43,278 nt of DNA. Source: Desulfobacterales bacterium (GTDB lineage Bacteria > Desulfobacterota > Desulfobacteria > Desulfobacterales > JAAELO01). Each line of letters opens with the position of its first letter. The stretch's first letter is position 1. The translations under genes and the position numbers were made by a program. Positions 27,061 through 33,971 of this stretch are shown here, piece by piece. Location: NCBI GenBank assembly GCA_024226555.1, contig JAAELO010000508.1:1-43278 (forward strand), read 5' to 3'. Under the pieces are notes generated by a model, which worked only from the letters and a program-made list of their open reading frames with translations, was not told the DNA's origin and did not search any database.

Positions 27061-27603
27061 CTACACCTCCTTTCGGAAAGACTCAGCCCTTGCAAGCCAT
27101 CCCTTAATAAACACTTCTTGTGTTTTGTCATTAATAACTATTTTTTTGTAAAAATTTATTCTTTCATCTACTATTGCATTATTAAAATAAGTACGCATCT
27201 CATCATCAGCTTTGAATGCTGCAACTCTGGTTTTTGAGCCAATAATTCCATCTACAACTGTGGAACCAAACCCTGCTTTATTAATTACAGATTGCACAAA
27301 TTTAACAGCTCGCTTTGGACCATGATTTATTGATGAATCAAAAACTATAGGTTGAATTTCAAAAGGAAGTTCATTTATTGATGGTATATAATAATAATTC
27401 TGTCTGTATATACCTTTTGCTGTTTCAACTTTCAGATTTCTCACATCAGAAACAGTTGCGTGTCTTCCAAACCATCCAGAAAGAGTTTTTTGAGTAATTC
27501 CATAGTTTGTGGGGCCTCCTCTGTCATTCTTATGGTCAACAAATCCTCCCTCTTTTTTTAAAACCTCATCAATCATTTTTTCTATTTGTTTAAAATTTGT
27601 CAT
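27061..27603 (-). CDS. GH108-type endolysin (lysozyme, ZliS-like)
   Basis: A 180-residue muramidase-like enzyme. The catalytic motif KEGGFVDHKNDRGGPTNYGI near residues 17-36 contains the Glu and the Asp-Arg-Gly-Gly-Pro-Thr-Asn-Tyr-Gly-Ile signature of glycoside hydrolase 108. The C-terminal part (INHGPKRAVKFVQSVI, VDGIIGSKTRVAAF, FIKGWLARAESF) is the associated peptidoglycan-binding domain. No signal peptide is seen, so export depends on the holin encoded immediately downstream. GGTGG lies four bases before the ATG. The pair would cut the cell wall from inside and lyse the cell. Flanked by repeat copies I and H, with no other phage genes. Confidence 0.92.
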   Translation of the reverse strand: MTNFKQIEKMIDEVLKKEGGFVDHKNDRGGPTNYGITQKTLSGWFGRHATVSDVRNLKVETAKGIYRQNYYYIPSINELPFEIQPIVFDSSINHGPKRAVKFVQSVINKAGFGSTVVDGIIGSKTRVAAFKADDEMRTYFNNAIVDERINFYKKIVINDKTQEVFIKGWLARAESFRKEV

Positions 27604-27730
27604 TTGTCCACCTTATGATTTAAATAATCTCAAAATTTTTCCTTCAATGTTTTACCCGATAAAACCATAATTTAGTGTGTCGGGCACTGGTTATTTTTTC
27701 TTTATAAGATCAACAGCCATCTCTCTTTAA

Positions 27731-27924
27731 GGGAGCCTCTAATAGCTGCTCTTTTTGCGAAATACTTTGTTATTACCAATAAAAAGAACTGTAAACTTTA
27801 TAAAATAAAGAGCTTTTTTATAAACGAATCAGCTCGTTATTTTTTGTTACGCCGAGATTGTATAAAACTAAAAGCTTTTATAAACGTTGAATTTCATCAG
27901 AAATTCTAATTATTAAAGGTTCCC
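27731..27924 (-). mobile_element. Long MITE-like repeat, copy I (194 bp)
   Basis: Ends GGGAGCCTCTAATAGCTG and TAATTATTAAAGGTTCCC, flanked by TTAA on both sides (27727-27730, 27925-27928). Between ACTGTA and GCTCGTTATTTTTT it has about 37 extra bases (AACTTTATAAAATAAAGAGC and on to GAATCA) also found in copy J, and it shares AAGCTTTTATAAACGTTGAA with the element at 5486-5855. Confidence 0.8.
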
Positions 27925-27976
27925 TTAAAACAATTTATATTGACAATGCATAAACGAAAATTGTATTTATTTAGAT

Positions 27977-28753
27977 ATGGATATTGACAATATACTTGGA
28001 ATAGCTGTCTCTGCTGCCTATAAAAGTGCAGATGTTCTAAGGAACAAATTCGGTAATATTGAAAAAATTAGTAAAAAAGGTGAAATTGACCTTGTTACTG
28101 AAGCTGATATAGAATCTGAAAAAGTCATTATCGAACATATTAAAGATCAGTTTCCGGACCACTCAATTCTTTCAGAAGAAAGTGGTGAGGAAATTAGAAA
28201 TAGTGATTATCTTTGGATAATTGATCCGCTTGACGGAACAACAAATTTTGCTCACGGTTTGGGACTTTTTGCAACATCTATAGCATTTGCTGCAAAGGGA
28301 CGGGTTTTAGCAGGTGTTATTTTAAACCCAATAACCAGTGAGCTTTTTTCTGCCTCAAGTGGAAAAGGTTCTTTTTTAAATGGCAGACCCATTAGAGTTA
28401 GTAATTCTGGGATAGTTAAGGAAAGTTTACTGGTTACAGGCTTTCCTTATGATTTTAATACAATTTTAAACCCTTTAGTCAATCGTTTTCAAAACTGTTT
28501 GACTGAGGCTCGAGGCATTAGAAGACTAGGCTCTGCAGCTCTTGATCTTTGTTATGTAGCTTGTGGCAGGTTTGATGGATTTTGGGAACAAAATTTAAAA
28601 CCCTGGGATACAGCAGCTGGATTTATTATAGCTGAAGAAGCAGGTGCAAAAGTCACTGATTTTTCAGGAAAACCTTTTTTAGTAGACAAAAAAGAAATTC
28701 TTGTAACAAACCAGAAGATACACGAAGAGATGATTCAACTATTGAGCCTCTAA
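27977..28753 (+). CDS. Inositol-1-monophosphatase family protein (SuhB-like)
   Basis: A 258-residue Mg2+-dependent phosphatase. Metal ligands are in order: Glu of LVTEADIESEK, Glu-Glu of ILSEESGEE, DPLDGTTNF (the family signature) and WDTAAGFIIAEEAGAKVTD. The length fits SuhB, which hydrolyses inositol and related sugar monophosphates and in some bacteria also assists rRNA transcription. In anaerobes the same fold serves NADP or FBP phosphatases, so the substrate is uncertain. ATG 27977 is the first start after repeat copy I, whose end lies 52 bases upstream, so its promoter lies within or just beyond the repeat. The small Cys-rich gene follows 37 bp later on the same strand. Confidence 0.92.
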   Translation: MDIDNILGIAVSAAYKSADVLRNKFGNIEKISKKGEIDLVTEADIESEKVIIEHIKDQFPDHSILSEESGEEIRNSDYLWIIDPLDGTTNFAHGLGLFATSIAFAAKGRVLAGVILNPITSELFSASSGKGSFLNGRPIRVSNSGIVKESLLVTGFPYDFNTILNPLVNRFQNCLTEARGIRRLGSAALDLCYVACGRFDGFWEQNLKPWDTAAGFIIAEEAGAKVTDFSGKPFLVDKKEILVTNQKIHEEMIQLLSL

Positions 28754-28790
28754 TATATGTTAGGGACTAAAACGCTTTAAGGAATTAAAT

Positions 28791-28988
28791 ATGAAAAAGC
28801 AGCTCAACAAAATTTATGTTCTGGAAGACCACACAGGTTGTTACGGAAATTTTAACGTAAAAGATTCAATTTGCAGAAAATGCTGTGCTTTAAGTATTAG
28901 CTGCGCAATTATTCGAGATCACAACACAAATGTTGAGCTTTTTGAAGAACTTTTTTCTTCAGAAGGTAATAGCGCAACAACTCAATAA
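28791..28988 (+). CDS. Small Cys-rich protein, 65 residues
   Basis: Begins MKKQLNKIYVLEDHTGCYG, with AAGGAA five to six bases before the ATG. The middle ICRKCCALSISCAI together with Cys17 gives five cysteines in a compact arrangement that could bind zinc or an Fe-S centre. The acidic tail ends GNSATTQ. It follows the SuhB-like gene by 37 bp and ends before a strong terminator, so the two probably form one operon. Function not known to me. Confidence 0.7.
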   Translation: MKKQLNKIYVLEDHTGCYGNFNVKDSICRKCCALSISCAIIRDHNTNVELFEELFSSEGNSATTQ

Positions 28989-29043
28989 TTTCTGATTATT
29001 GTATTTATATAATTCAGGTATTATTAAAAATAAGATTAAATTT

Positions 29044-29074
29044 GCTTAAATAAAAGATTTTCTTTTATTTAAGC
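29044..29074. terminator. Strong bidirectional rho-independent terminator
   Basis: GCTTAAATAAAAG (29044-29056) and CTTTTATTTAAGC (29062-29074) form a perfect 13-bp stem with loop ATTTT, followed by ATTTTTAATTTTT on the + strand and preceded by A-rich sequence, so it can serve both the small Cys-rich gene and the converging GlcD-like gene. Confidence 0.85.
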
Positions 29075-29136
29075 ATTTTTAATTTTTATAAATTTTATTT
29101 ATACCAATCTGTTAATAAAACCTAACTTCAAGAACT

Positions 29137-30525
29137 TTAATCCCCATCTAATTCAAATATTTTTCCTGGATTTAAAATGTTTTTTGGATCAAATGTCTTT
29201 TTAATGCTTTTCATCAGAAAGGTCTCATCTTTTCCAATCTCTTTTGAGATATACTTCTGTTTTGTTATGCCTATACCATGCTCTCCTGAAATAGTGCCGT
29301 TAAGAAAAAGAGTATAATCAAACATTTCATCCACTGCTTTTTCAGCTTTTTCAAATTCTTCTCTGTTATTTTTATCAAGCATAATATTAAAATGAATATT
29401 TCCATCACCCGCATGACCAAAACTTACCATAGTAAGACCTGTTTTTTCTTTTAGCTCTTTAATCTTTTTGACCATTAATGGTATTTTACTTCTTGGCACA
29501 ACTATATCTTCATTAATTTTATGTGGTGCATACATAAAAAGTGATGGAGAGATTGCTTTTCTGGCTTTCCACAAATCTTTTGTTTCAGAAGATGTTTTTG
29601 CAACTTTAACTGTTGCAGAGTTTTTGATGCACATCTCTTTTAGTTCTTTTATTTCTCTTTTGGTGGATGTTTCAGTTCCATCTACTTCTAAAATAAGAAT
29701 GGCTTCGGCTTCAACAGGAAGTCCTGCTTTAATATAATTTTCTGCACATACGATTGAAGCATTATCCATATACTCTATTGCTCTTGGAACCAAACCGTTT
29801 CTGATAATTTCAGATATGGTTTCAGCAGCTTTTTCCATACTATTAAATATTGCCATCATTGTTTTAACAGTTTCAGGTGCTGGTAGTAATTTTAAAGTGA
29901 TCCCGGTAATAATACCAAGTGTACCTTCAGATCCAACAATAAGTTTTGTTAAGTCATACCCAACAACACCTTTTGCTGTTTCCACTCCTGTTTTAATTAT
30001 TTTTCCATCTGGTAGCACAAAAGAGACTCCTAAAACATAGTCTCTTGTTACTCCATACTTAACAGCCTTAGGACCTCCGGCGCATTCAGCAAGATTTCCT
30101 CCAAGGGTTGAAAAATCTGCACTTGAAGGATCGGGTGGATAAAACAGACCATACTTTTCCACTTCTCTTTGAAAATTTCCTGTAACAACACCTGGTTCAA
30201 CCTTTGCTATAAGATTATCAGTATCGATCACATTAATCTTATTCATACGGGTCATTACCATTGCAATTCCACCTTCAATTGGAAGAGATCCTCCGGTTGC
30301 TCCAGATCCACTTCCTCTGGGTACAACAGGTATCATCTCTTTACTGGCAATTTTCATGATTTCAGATACGTCTTCTTCACTTTGGGGAAATACAACCAGA
30401 TCTGGTACAAAAGTTTTTGCTGTTGAATCATAGGAGTAGCAATACAGATCCTCTTTATCGATTGAGAGGTTTTTTCCTCCAACAATTTTTTCTATCTCTT
30501 TAAAAATTTTATTTGTAATTTTCAT
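29137..30525 (-). CDS. GlcD/D-lactate dehydrogenase-type FAD oxidase
   Basis: A 462-residue flavoprotein of the VAO/PCMH family. FAD-binding: VVFPQSEEDVSEIMKIA, PVVPRGSGSGATGGSLP, DPSSADFSTLGGNLAECAGG and LIVGSEGTLGIITG. C-terminal oxidase domain: FGHAGDGNIHFNIM and SGEHGIGITKQKYI with the catalytic His residues. It would oxidise glycolate, D-lactate or a similar 2-hydroxy acid. Its usual Fe-S partner (GlcF) is not next to it, so it may use another acceptor such as an electron-transferring flavoprotein. AAGGTGG precedes the ATG. It stands alone between a terminator and repeat copy J. Confidence 0.92.
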   Translation of the reverse strand: MKITNKIFKEIEKIVGGKNLSIDKEDLYCYSYDSTAKTFVPDLVVFPQSEEDVSEIMKIASKEMIPVVPRGSGSGATGGSLPIEGGIAMVMTRMNKINVIDTDNLIAKVEPGVVTGNFQREVEKYGLFYPPDPSSADFSTLGGNLAECAGGPKAVKYGVTRDYVLGVSFVLPDGKIIKTGVETAKGVVGYDLTKLIVGSEGTLGIITGITLKLLPAPETVKTMMAIFNSMEKAAETISEIIRNGLVPRAIEYMDNASIVCAENYIKAGLPVEAEAILILEVDGTETSTKREIKELKEMCIKNSATVKVAKTSSETKDLWKARKAISPSLFMYAPHKINEDIVVPRSKIPLMVKKIKELKEKTGLTMVSFGHAGDGNIHFNIMLDKNNREEFEKAEKAVDEMFDYTLFLNGTISGEHGIGITKQKYISKEIGKDETFLMKSIKKTFDPKNILNPGKIFELDGD

Positions 30526-30547
30526 ATCCCACCTTTTAACAATTTGA

Positions 30548-30745
30548 GGGGAACCCCTAATAATTGCCTTTTGATAGAACTACATAAGTTTGTTTTAAAA
30601 GAAATAAAAACAAAACAACGGAGTATGTTCACAAAAAATAACTGTTGTAATGTTTATAAATTAAAGCGTTTTATAAATGAATCAGCTCGTTATTTTTTTC
30701 TCACCCTTGTATTTCAAACATAATTCCAATGATTAAAGGTTCCCC
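30548..30745 (-). mobile_element. Long MITE-like repeat, copy J (about 197 bp)
   Basis: Ends GGGGAACCCCTAATAATTG and GATTAAAGGTTCCCC. It contains the same kind of extra block as copy I (GTTTATAAATTAAAGCGTTT and onward to GAATCAGCTCGTTATTTTTT). No target duplication remains (TTGA/ATAG), and it is more diverged than the short copies. GGTTCCCTAA directly downstream (30750-30759) may be another end. Confidence 0.65.
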
Positions 30746-30888
30746 ATAGGTTCCCTAACATATCAAATATGGAAAAGATTTTAAAGAAAGGTTTAGTCGA
30801 TAATGAATAAGTAAGGAAATTTATTGATTTAAGGGGGAAACTCTAAGGTCTATATTTTTGTTAAATAGACCTTTTCAAGTGATTTGGA

Positions 30889-32271
30889 TTATCCTGCCAG
30901 AAGCTTACCTTCAAGAATTTCTACCTGCCTTTTCATGGCGTTGTTTTCTTTCCTGCCTTTTTCAACTGCATTGAAGGCGTAGAGAGCTGTGGCATGATAC
31001 CTGTTATAGGATTTGCCTATAGCCTGAAGTGGTTGATCCGTATGTTTTCTTGATAGATATATTGCCATCTGTCTTGGTCTTACAATATTTTGTTTTCTGG
31101 ATTTTGACATTAGCTCAGCTGTTGTAACCCGATACTCTTTTACGATCAGTTTCTTTATTGAGTCTAAAGTAATTGCTTTTCTTTGCCTTGCTATATTTCC
31201 TACAACACTTCTTGCAAGATCTAAATCTATTGGAGCTCCCAGAAGTGATGATTTTGCAGTTACTCCAACAAGACCACTTTCAAGCTGTCTTATATTATCT
31301 GTTAACTCACTTGCTAAATATTCTATTATTTCAGGAGCTATTTTAACTTTACTTTGAACTGATTTTTTCTTAAGTATCTTCATTCTCATTTTGTAATCAG
31401 GAGATTCAATATTTGATATCACACTTGATGAAAGTCTTGAAACAAGCTGATCATTCATCTTCGGAATATCCGCTGGAAGATAACAACTGCTAAAAATAAT
31501 TTTTTTATTTGCTTCAAAGAGGTAATCAAGTGTCATTGCAAGTTCTTGCTGAGTTCCATCCTTTCCTGTTAGAAAATGAATGTCTTCCAGTAGTAAAACA
31601 TCGCACTTGGTTCTGTACTTCTCTTTGAATTTTTCAATTTTGTTCTCTTTGTATGAACGAACCATCTCATTTGTAAAATCTTCAGCTGTAACGTAGAAAA
31701 CCCTGTCAGATGGTTTTTGTGCAAGTATTTGGTGACCTATAGATTGTGATAGATGACTTTTACCTAAGCCTGTATTTGAAAGCAGAAACAATGATCCCTG
31801 ACAACTTGTATCATTTGATGCCATTGATAGAGCAGCACTATAAGCAAACTGATTGCTGTTACCCACAACAAAATTATCAAAACTGAAATTCCTTCTTAGA
31901 AGCCTTCCTCCGTTTAAAGAGGCGCTTATGGAAGGTATTGACAGTTGTTTTGGTGTATTTCTCGTAGTTTTTACACTATAAATTTTTTTATTTTTTGCAG
32001 CAGATTTATTATTCCCGGATACTTTTGTATTATTTCCAGAGACAATAAGGTCAATATTTAAACCCTTTCCTGTGATTTTAGATACCTCATCCTCAATCAT
32101 AGGAAGAAACTTATCATTTACCCTGTTTTTAGAAAAATTATTAGGGCAAAGTAATGATATACTATCATCCTCAAACGATTGAATTTCAAGAGGTTCAATC
32201 CACATCCTGAAAGTTGGAGCAGGAATACGCTCCTTAATAATAGCTTTTACTTCAAACCAAAAAGCATCCAT
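30889..32271 (-). CDS. dnaA: Chromosomal replication initiator DnaA
   Basis: A 460-residue initiator. Domain I at about 1-75 (FRMWIEPLEIQSFEDDSISL and NNFSKNRVNDKF), a Ser/Lys/Asn-rich linker about 78-125, the AAA+ domain with Walker A NTGLGKSH and Walker B DVLLLEDIHFLTGKDGTQQEL-like (first residues DVLLLEDIHF), and domain IV ending QPLQAIGKSYNRYHATALYAFNAVEKG, the box-recognition helix region. The usual D-D-I-Q and D-H-T-T motifs are here E-D-I-H and Y-H-A-T, a recognisable but divergent form. dnaN is not adjacent. The 600-bp upstream space is AT-rich, but I found no cluster of TTATCCACA-type boxes, so an origin here is not supported. Confidence 0.92.
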   Translation of the reverse strand: MDAFWFEVKAIIKERIPAPTFRMWIEPLEIQSFEDDSISLLCPNNFSKNRVNDKFLPMIEDEVSKITGKGLNIDLIVSGNNTKVSGNNKSAAKNKKIYSVKTTRNTPKQLSIPSISASLNGGRLLRRNFSFDNFVVGNSNQFAYSAALSMASNDTSCQGSLFLLSNTGLGKSHLSQSIGHQILAQKPSDRVFYVTAEDFTNEMVRSYKENKIEKFKEKYRTKCDVLLLEDIHFLTGKDGTQQELAMTLDYLFEANKKIIFSSCYLPADIPKMNDQLVSRLSSSVISNIESPDYKMRMKILKKKSVQSKVKIAPEIIEYLASELTDNIRQLESGLVGVTAKSSLLGAPIDLDLARSVVGNIARQRKAITLDSIKKLIVKEYRVTTAELMSKSRKQNIVRPRQMAIYLSRKHTDQPLQAIGKSYNRYHATALYAFNAVEKGRKENNAMKRQVEILEGKLLAG

Positions 32272-32960
32272 AATTTAATAGTACACCAATAATGTTAAAA
32301 GTTAAAAATAATCATGTCACTGATTTAAGAGGGATTAAACCAAAACCAATAAGTAAGCTCCGTTTAACTAAATAATTTCTATGATATGAGCATGACATAG
32401 TCAAACCGAATATCCGGGATTTTGGTTTTGATGTAATCATATTGGCATAATATCTGTAACCCTCTGTATCTAATGAGTTTACATCAATGAAGTTCACAAC
32501 TATTTTTAAATACTACCTATTCTAACATTAGTGTTTTGTTAAATATTATAAGCATATCCAACTTTTCTTCCAGATTTGTAATAAAATTGTTTACTGCTAT
32601 TTTCTCTTATTTACATCGATTTACTCCGATTATTAAAAACAATTCATTCTTTTTTTAAAGAAATATTATATGTCCTATTTACAACCAGATACAAATTTGC
32701 AAGAAAAAATATATTTTTTTTTACCTGTCTTTAGTGATTCTAATTAAAAAACATGCGCGGTCGAAAAACAGGTTTGAAACATCTTTTTTTAATAAAGATT
32801 TGCTGGTTTATAGCCACCTTATATTGTATAATCGATTTAAAATTGTTTAAGTTGTAAAAATAAATAATTATTTTATTATTGGGAACCTCTAATAATTAGA
32901 ATTTTTTTTTAGTACAAAATTTATTGGAATCCCATTTGATTTTTTTTAAGGATTTTTTTT
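32272..32960. other. AT-rich divergent intergenic region between dnaA and pdxA
   Basis: About 690 bp with promoters for both genes expected. A 61-codon minus-strand frame at 32312-32497 has no ribosome site and an odd composition, and I do not call it. TTTACATC recurs at about 32471 and 32610, too weakly to call boxes. One end of the GGGAACC repeat lies at 32881-32906. Confidence 0.5.
32881..32906 (+). repeat. Single end of the GGGAACC repeat, copy K
   Basis: GGGAACCTCTAATAATTAGA at 32881 is identical to the left end of intact copies for at least 20 bases, then runs into a T-tract (nine T). The rest of the element is missing. It lies about 55 bases before the pdxA start, so it is part of that gene's leader. 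Confidence 0.65.
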
Positions 32961-33956
32961 ATGTCAGTAAGACCACTAATTGCTATTACAATGGGAGACC
33001 CCGCTGGAATAGGCCCGGAATTAATACACTTTGCTTTATCTGATCCTTCAATTTATGAAATCTGCAAACCATTTGTTGTGGGAGATGCTAAAATACTTGA
33101 GAATGTTAAACAAGTAACCAAAAGCAAACTTAAAATTAATATTATTAAAAATCCATCTGATGGAATATTCAAAGATGGAACAATTGACCTTATTAATATA
33201 GAAGGCTCTGATATAGTTTCTCCTGGAAAACCTACAAAATCTTCAGGAAAAGCTATGATTGATTATATTGAATACTCAATTGATCTTACAAAAAAAGGAT
33301 TATCTTCTGCAATTGTAACCTGCCCTATTAATAAGGCAGCAATGCAACTTGCACAGAGCGAGTTTCATGGACATACTGAACTTCTTGCAAGCAGAACCAA
33401 TACTGATAGATTTGCCATGATGCTAACAGGAAAATCTCTTAGAGTTGTACTTGTGACAATACATATACCTTTGACCAGAGTAACTGAAGTTCTAACAACA
33501 GAAAAAATTATTGAAACAATAGATATTACCAATAAATCTTTAATCGAGCGCTTTGGAATTGAAAACCCAAAAATTGCTGTTGCAGGTTTAAACCCCCATG
33601 CAGGAGAAGATGGGCTTTTTGGTGATGAAGAGGAAAGAATAATTGCACCTGCAGTAGATGCAGTTCAAAAAAATGGAATTGATGCAACAGGCCCGTATCC
33701 ACCAGACACTGTCTATTTTAACGCCTCAAAAGGAGATTTTGATGCAGTGATCGCAATGTACCATGATCAGGGACTGATCCCTTTTAAAATGATCCATTTT
33801 AGTGATGGAGTTAATACTACTTTAGGCTTACCTATTATAAGAACATCTGTTGACCATGGAACTGCCTATGACATAACTGGCAAAGGAATAGCTGATCACA
33901 GAAGCCTTAAGGAAGCAATATTTATGGCTTCAATACAGGCAAATAATTCAAAATAA
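32961..33956 (+). CDS. pdxA: 4-hydroxythreonine-4-phosphate dehydrogenase
   Basis: A 331-residue PdxA, the NAD-dependent enzyme of the DXP-dependent vitamin B6 pathway. ITMGDPAGIGPEL is the family's opening motif; metal-binding histidines lie in EFHGHTELLA, GLNPHAGEDG and RTSVDHGTAYDI; YHDQGLIPFK is the substrate loop. Length is normal. AAGGATTTTTTTT precedes the ATG, a ribosome site with a long spacer. It is followed after 15 bp by uvrA on the same strand, indicating co-transcription. A PdxA2-type catabolic enzyme is possible, but no sugar-acid genes are nearby. Confidence 0.95.
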   Translation: MSVRPLIAITMGDPAGIGPELIHFALSDPSIYEICKPFVVGDAKILENVKQVTKSKLKINIIKNPSDGIFKDGTIDLINIEGSDIVSPGKPTKSSGKAMIDYIEYSIDLTKKGLSSAIVTCPINKAAMQLAQSEFHGHTELLASRTNTDRFAMMLTGKSLRVVLVTIHIPLTRVTEVLTTEKIIETIDITNKSLIERFGIENPKIAVAGLNPHAGEDGLFGDEEERIIAPAVDAVQKNGIDATGPYPPDTVYFNASKGDFDAVIAMYHDQGLIPFKMIHFSDGVNTTLGLPIIRTSVDHGTAYDITGKGIADHRSLKEAIFMASIQANNSK

Positions 33957-33971
33957 GAAATAAAATATTAT

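Noticed and set aside
32312-32497. 61-codon minus-strand frame upstream of dnaA
   Set aside because: GTG start without a ribosome site, no recognisable features, and it lies where promoters are expected.
22-32906. Repeats read as a CRISPR array
   Set aside because: Copies are kilobases apart, palindromic over about 129 bp and flanked by target duplications; there is no regular repeat-spacer pattern and no cas gene.
32272-32960. Possible replication origin next to dnaA
   Set aside because: AT-rich, but no cluster of TTATCCACA-like 9-mers was found; AT-richness alone is general in this genome.
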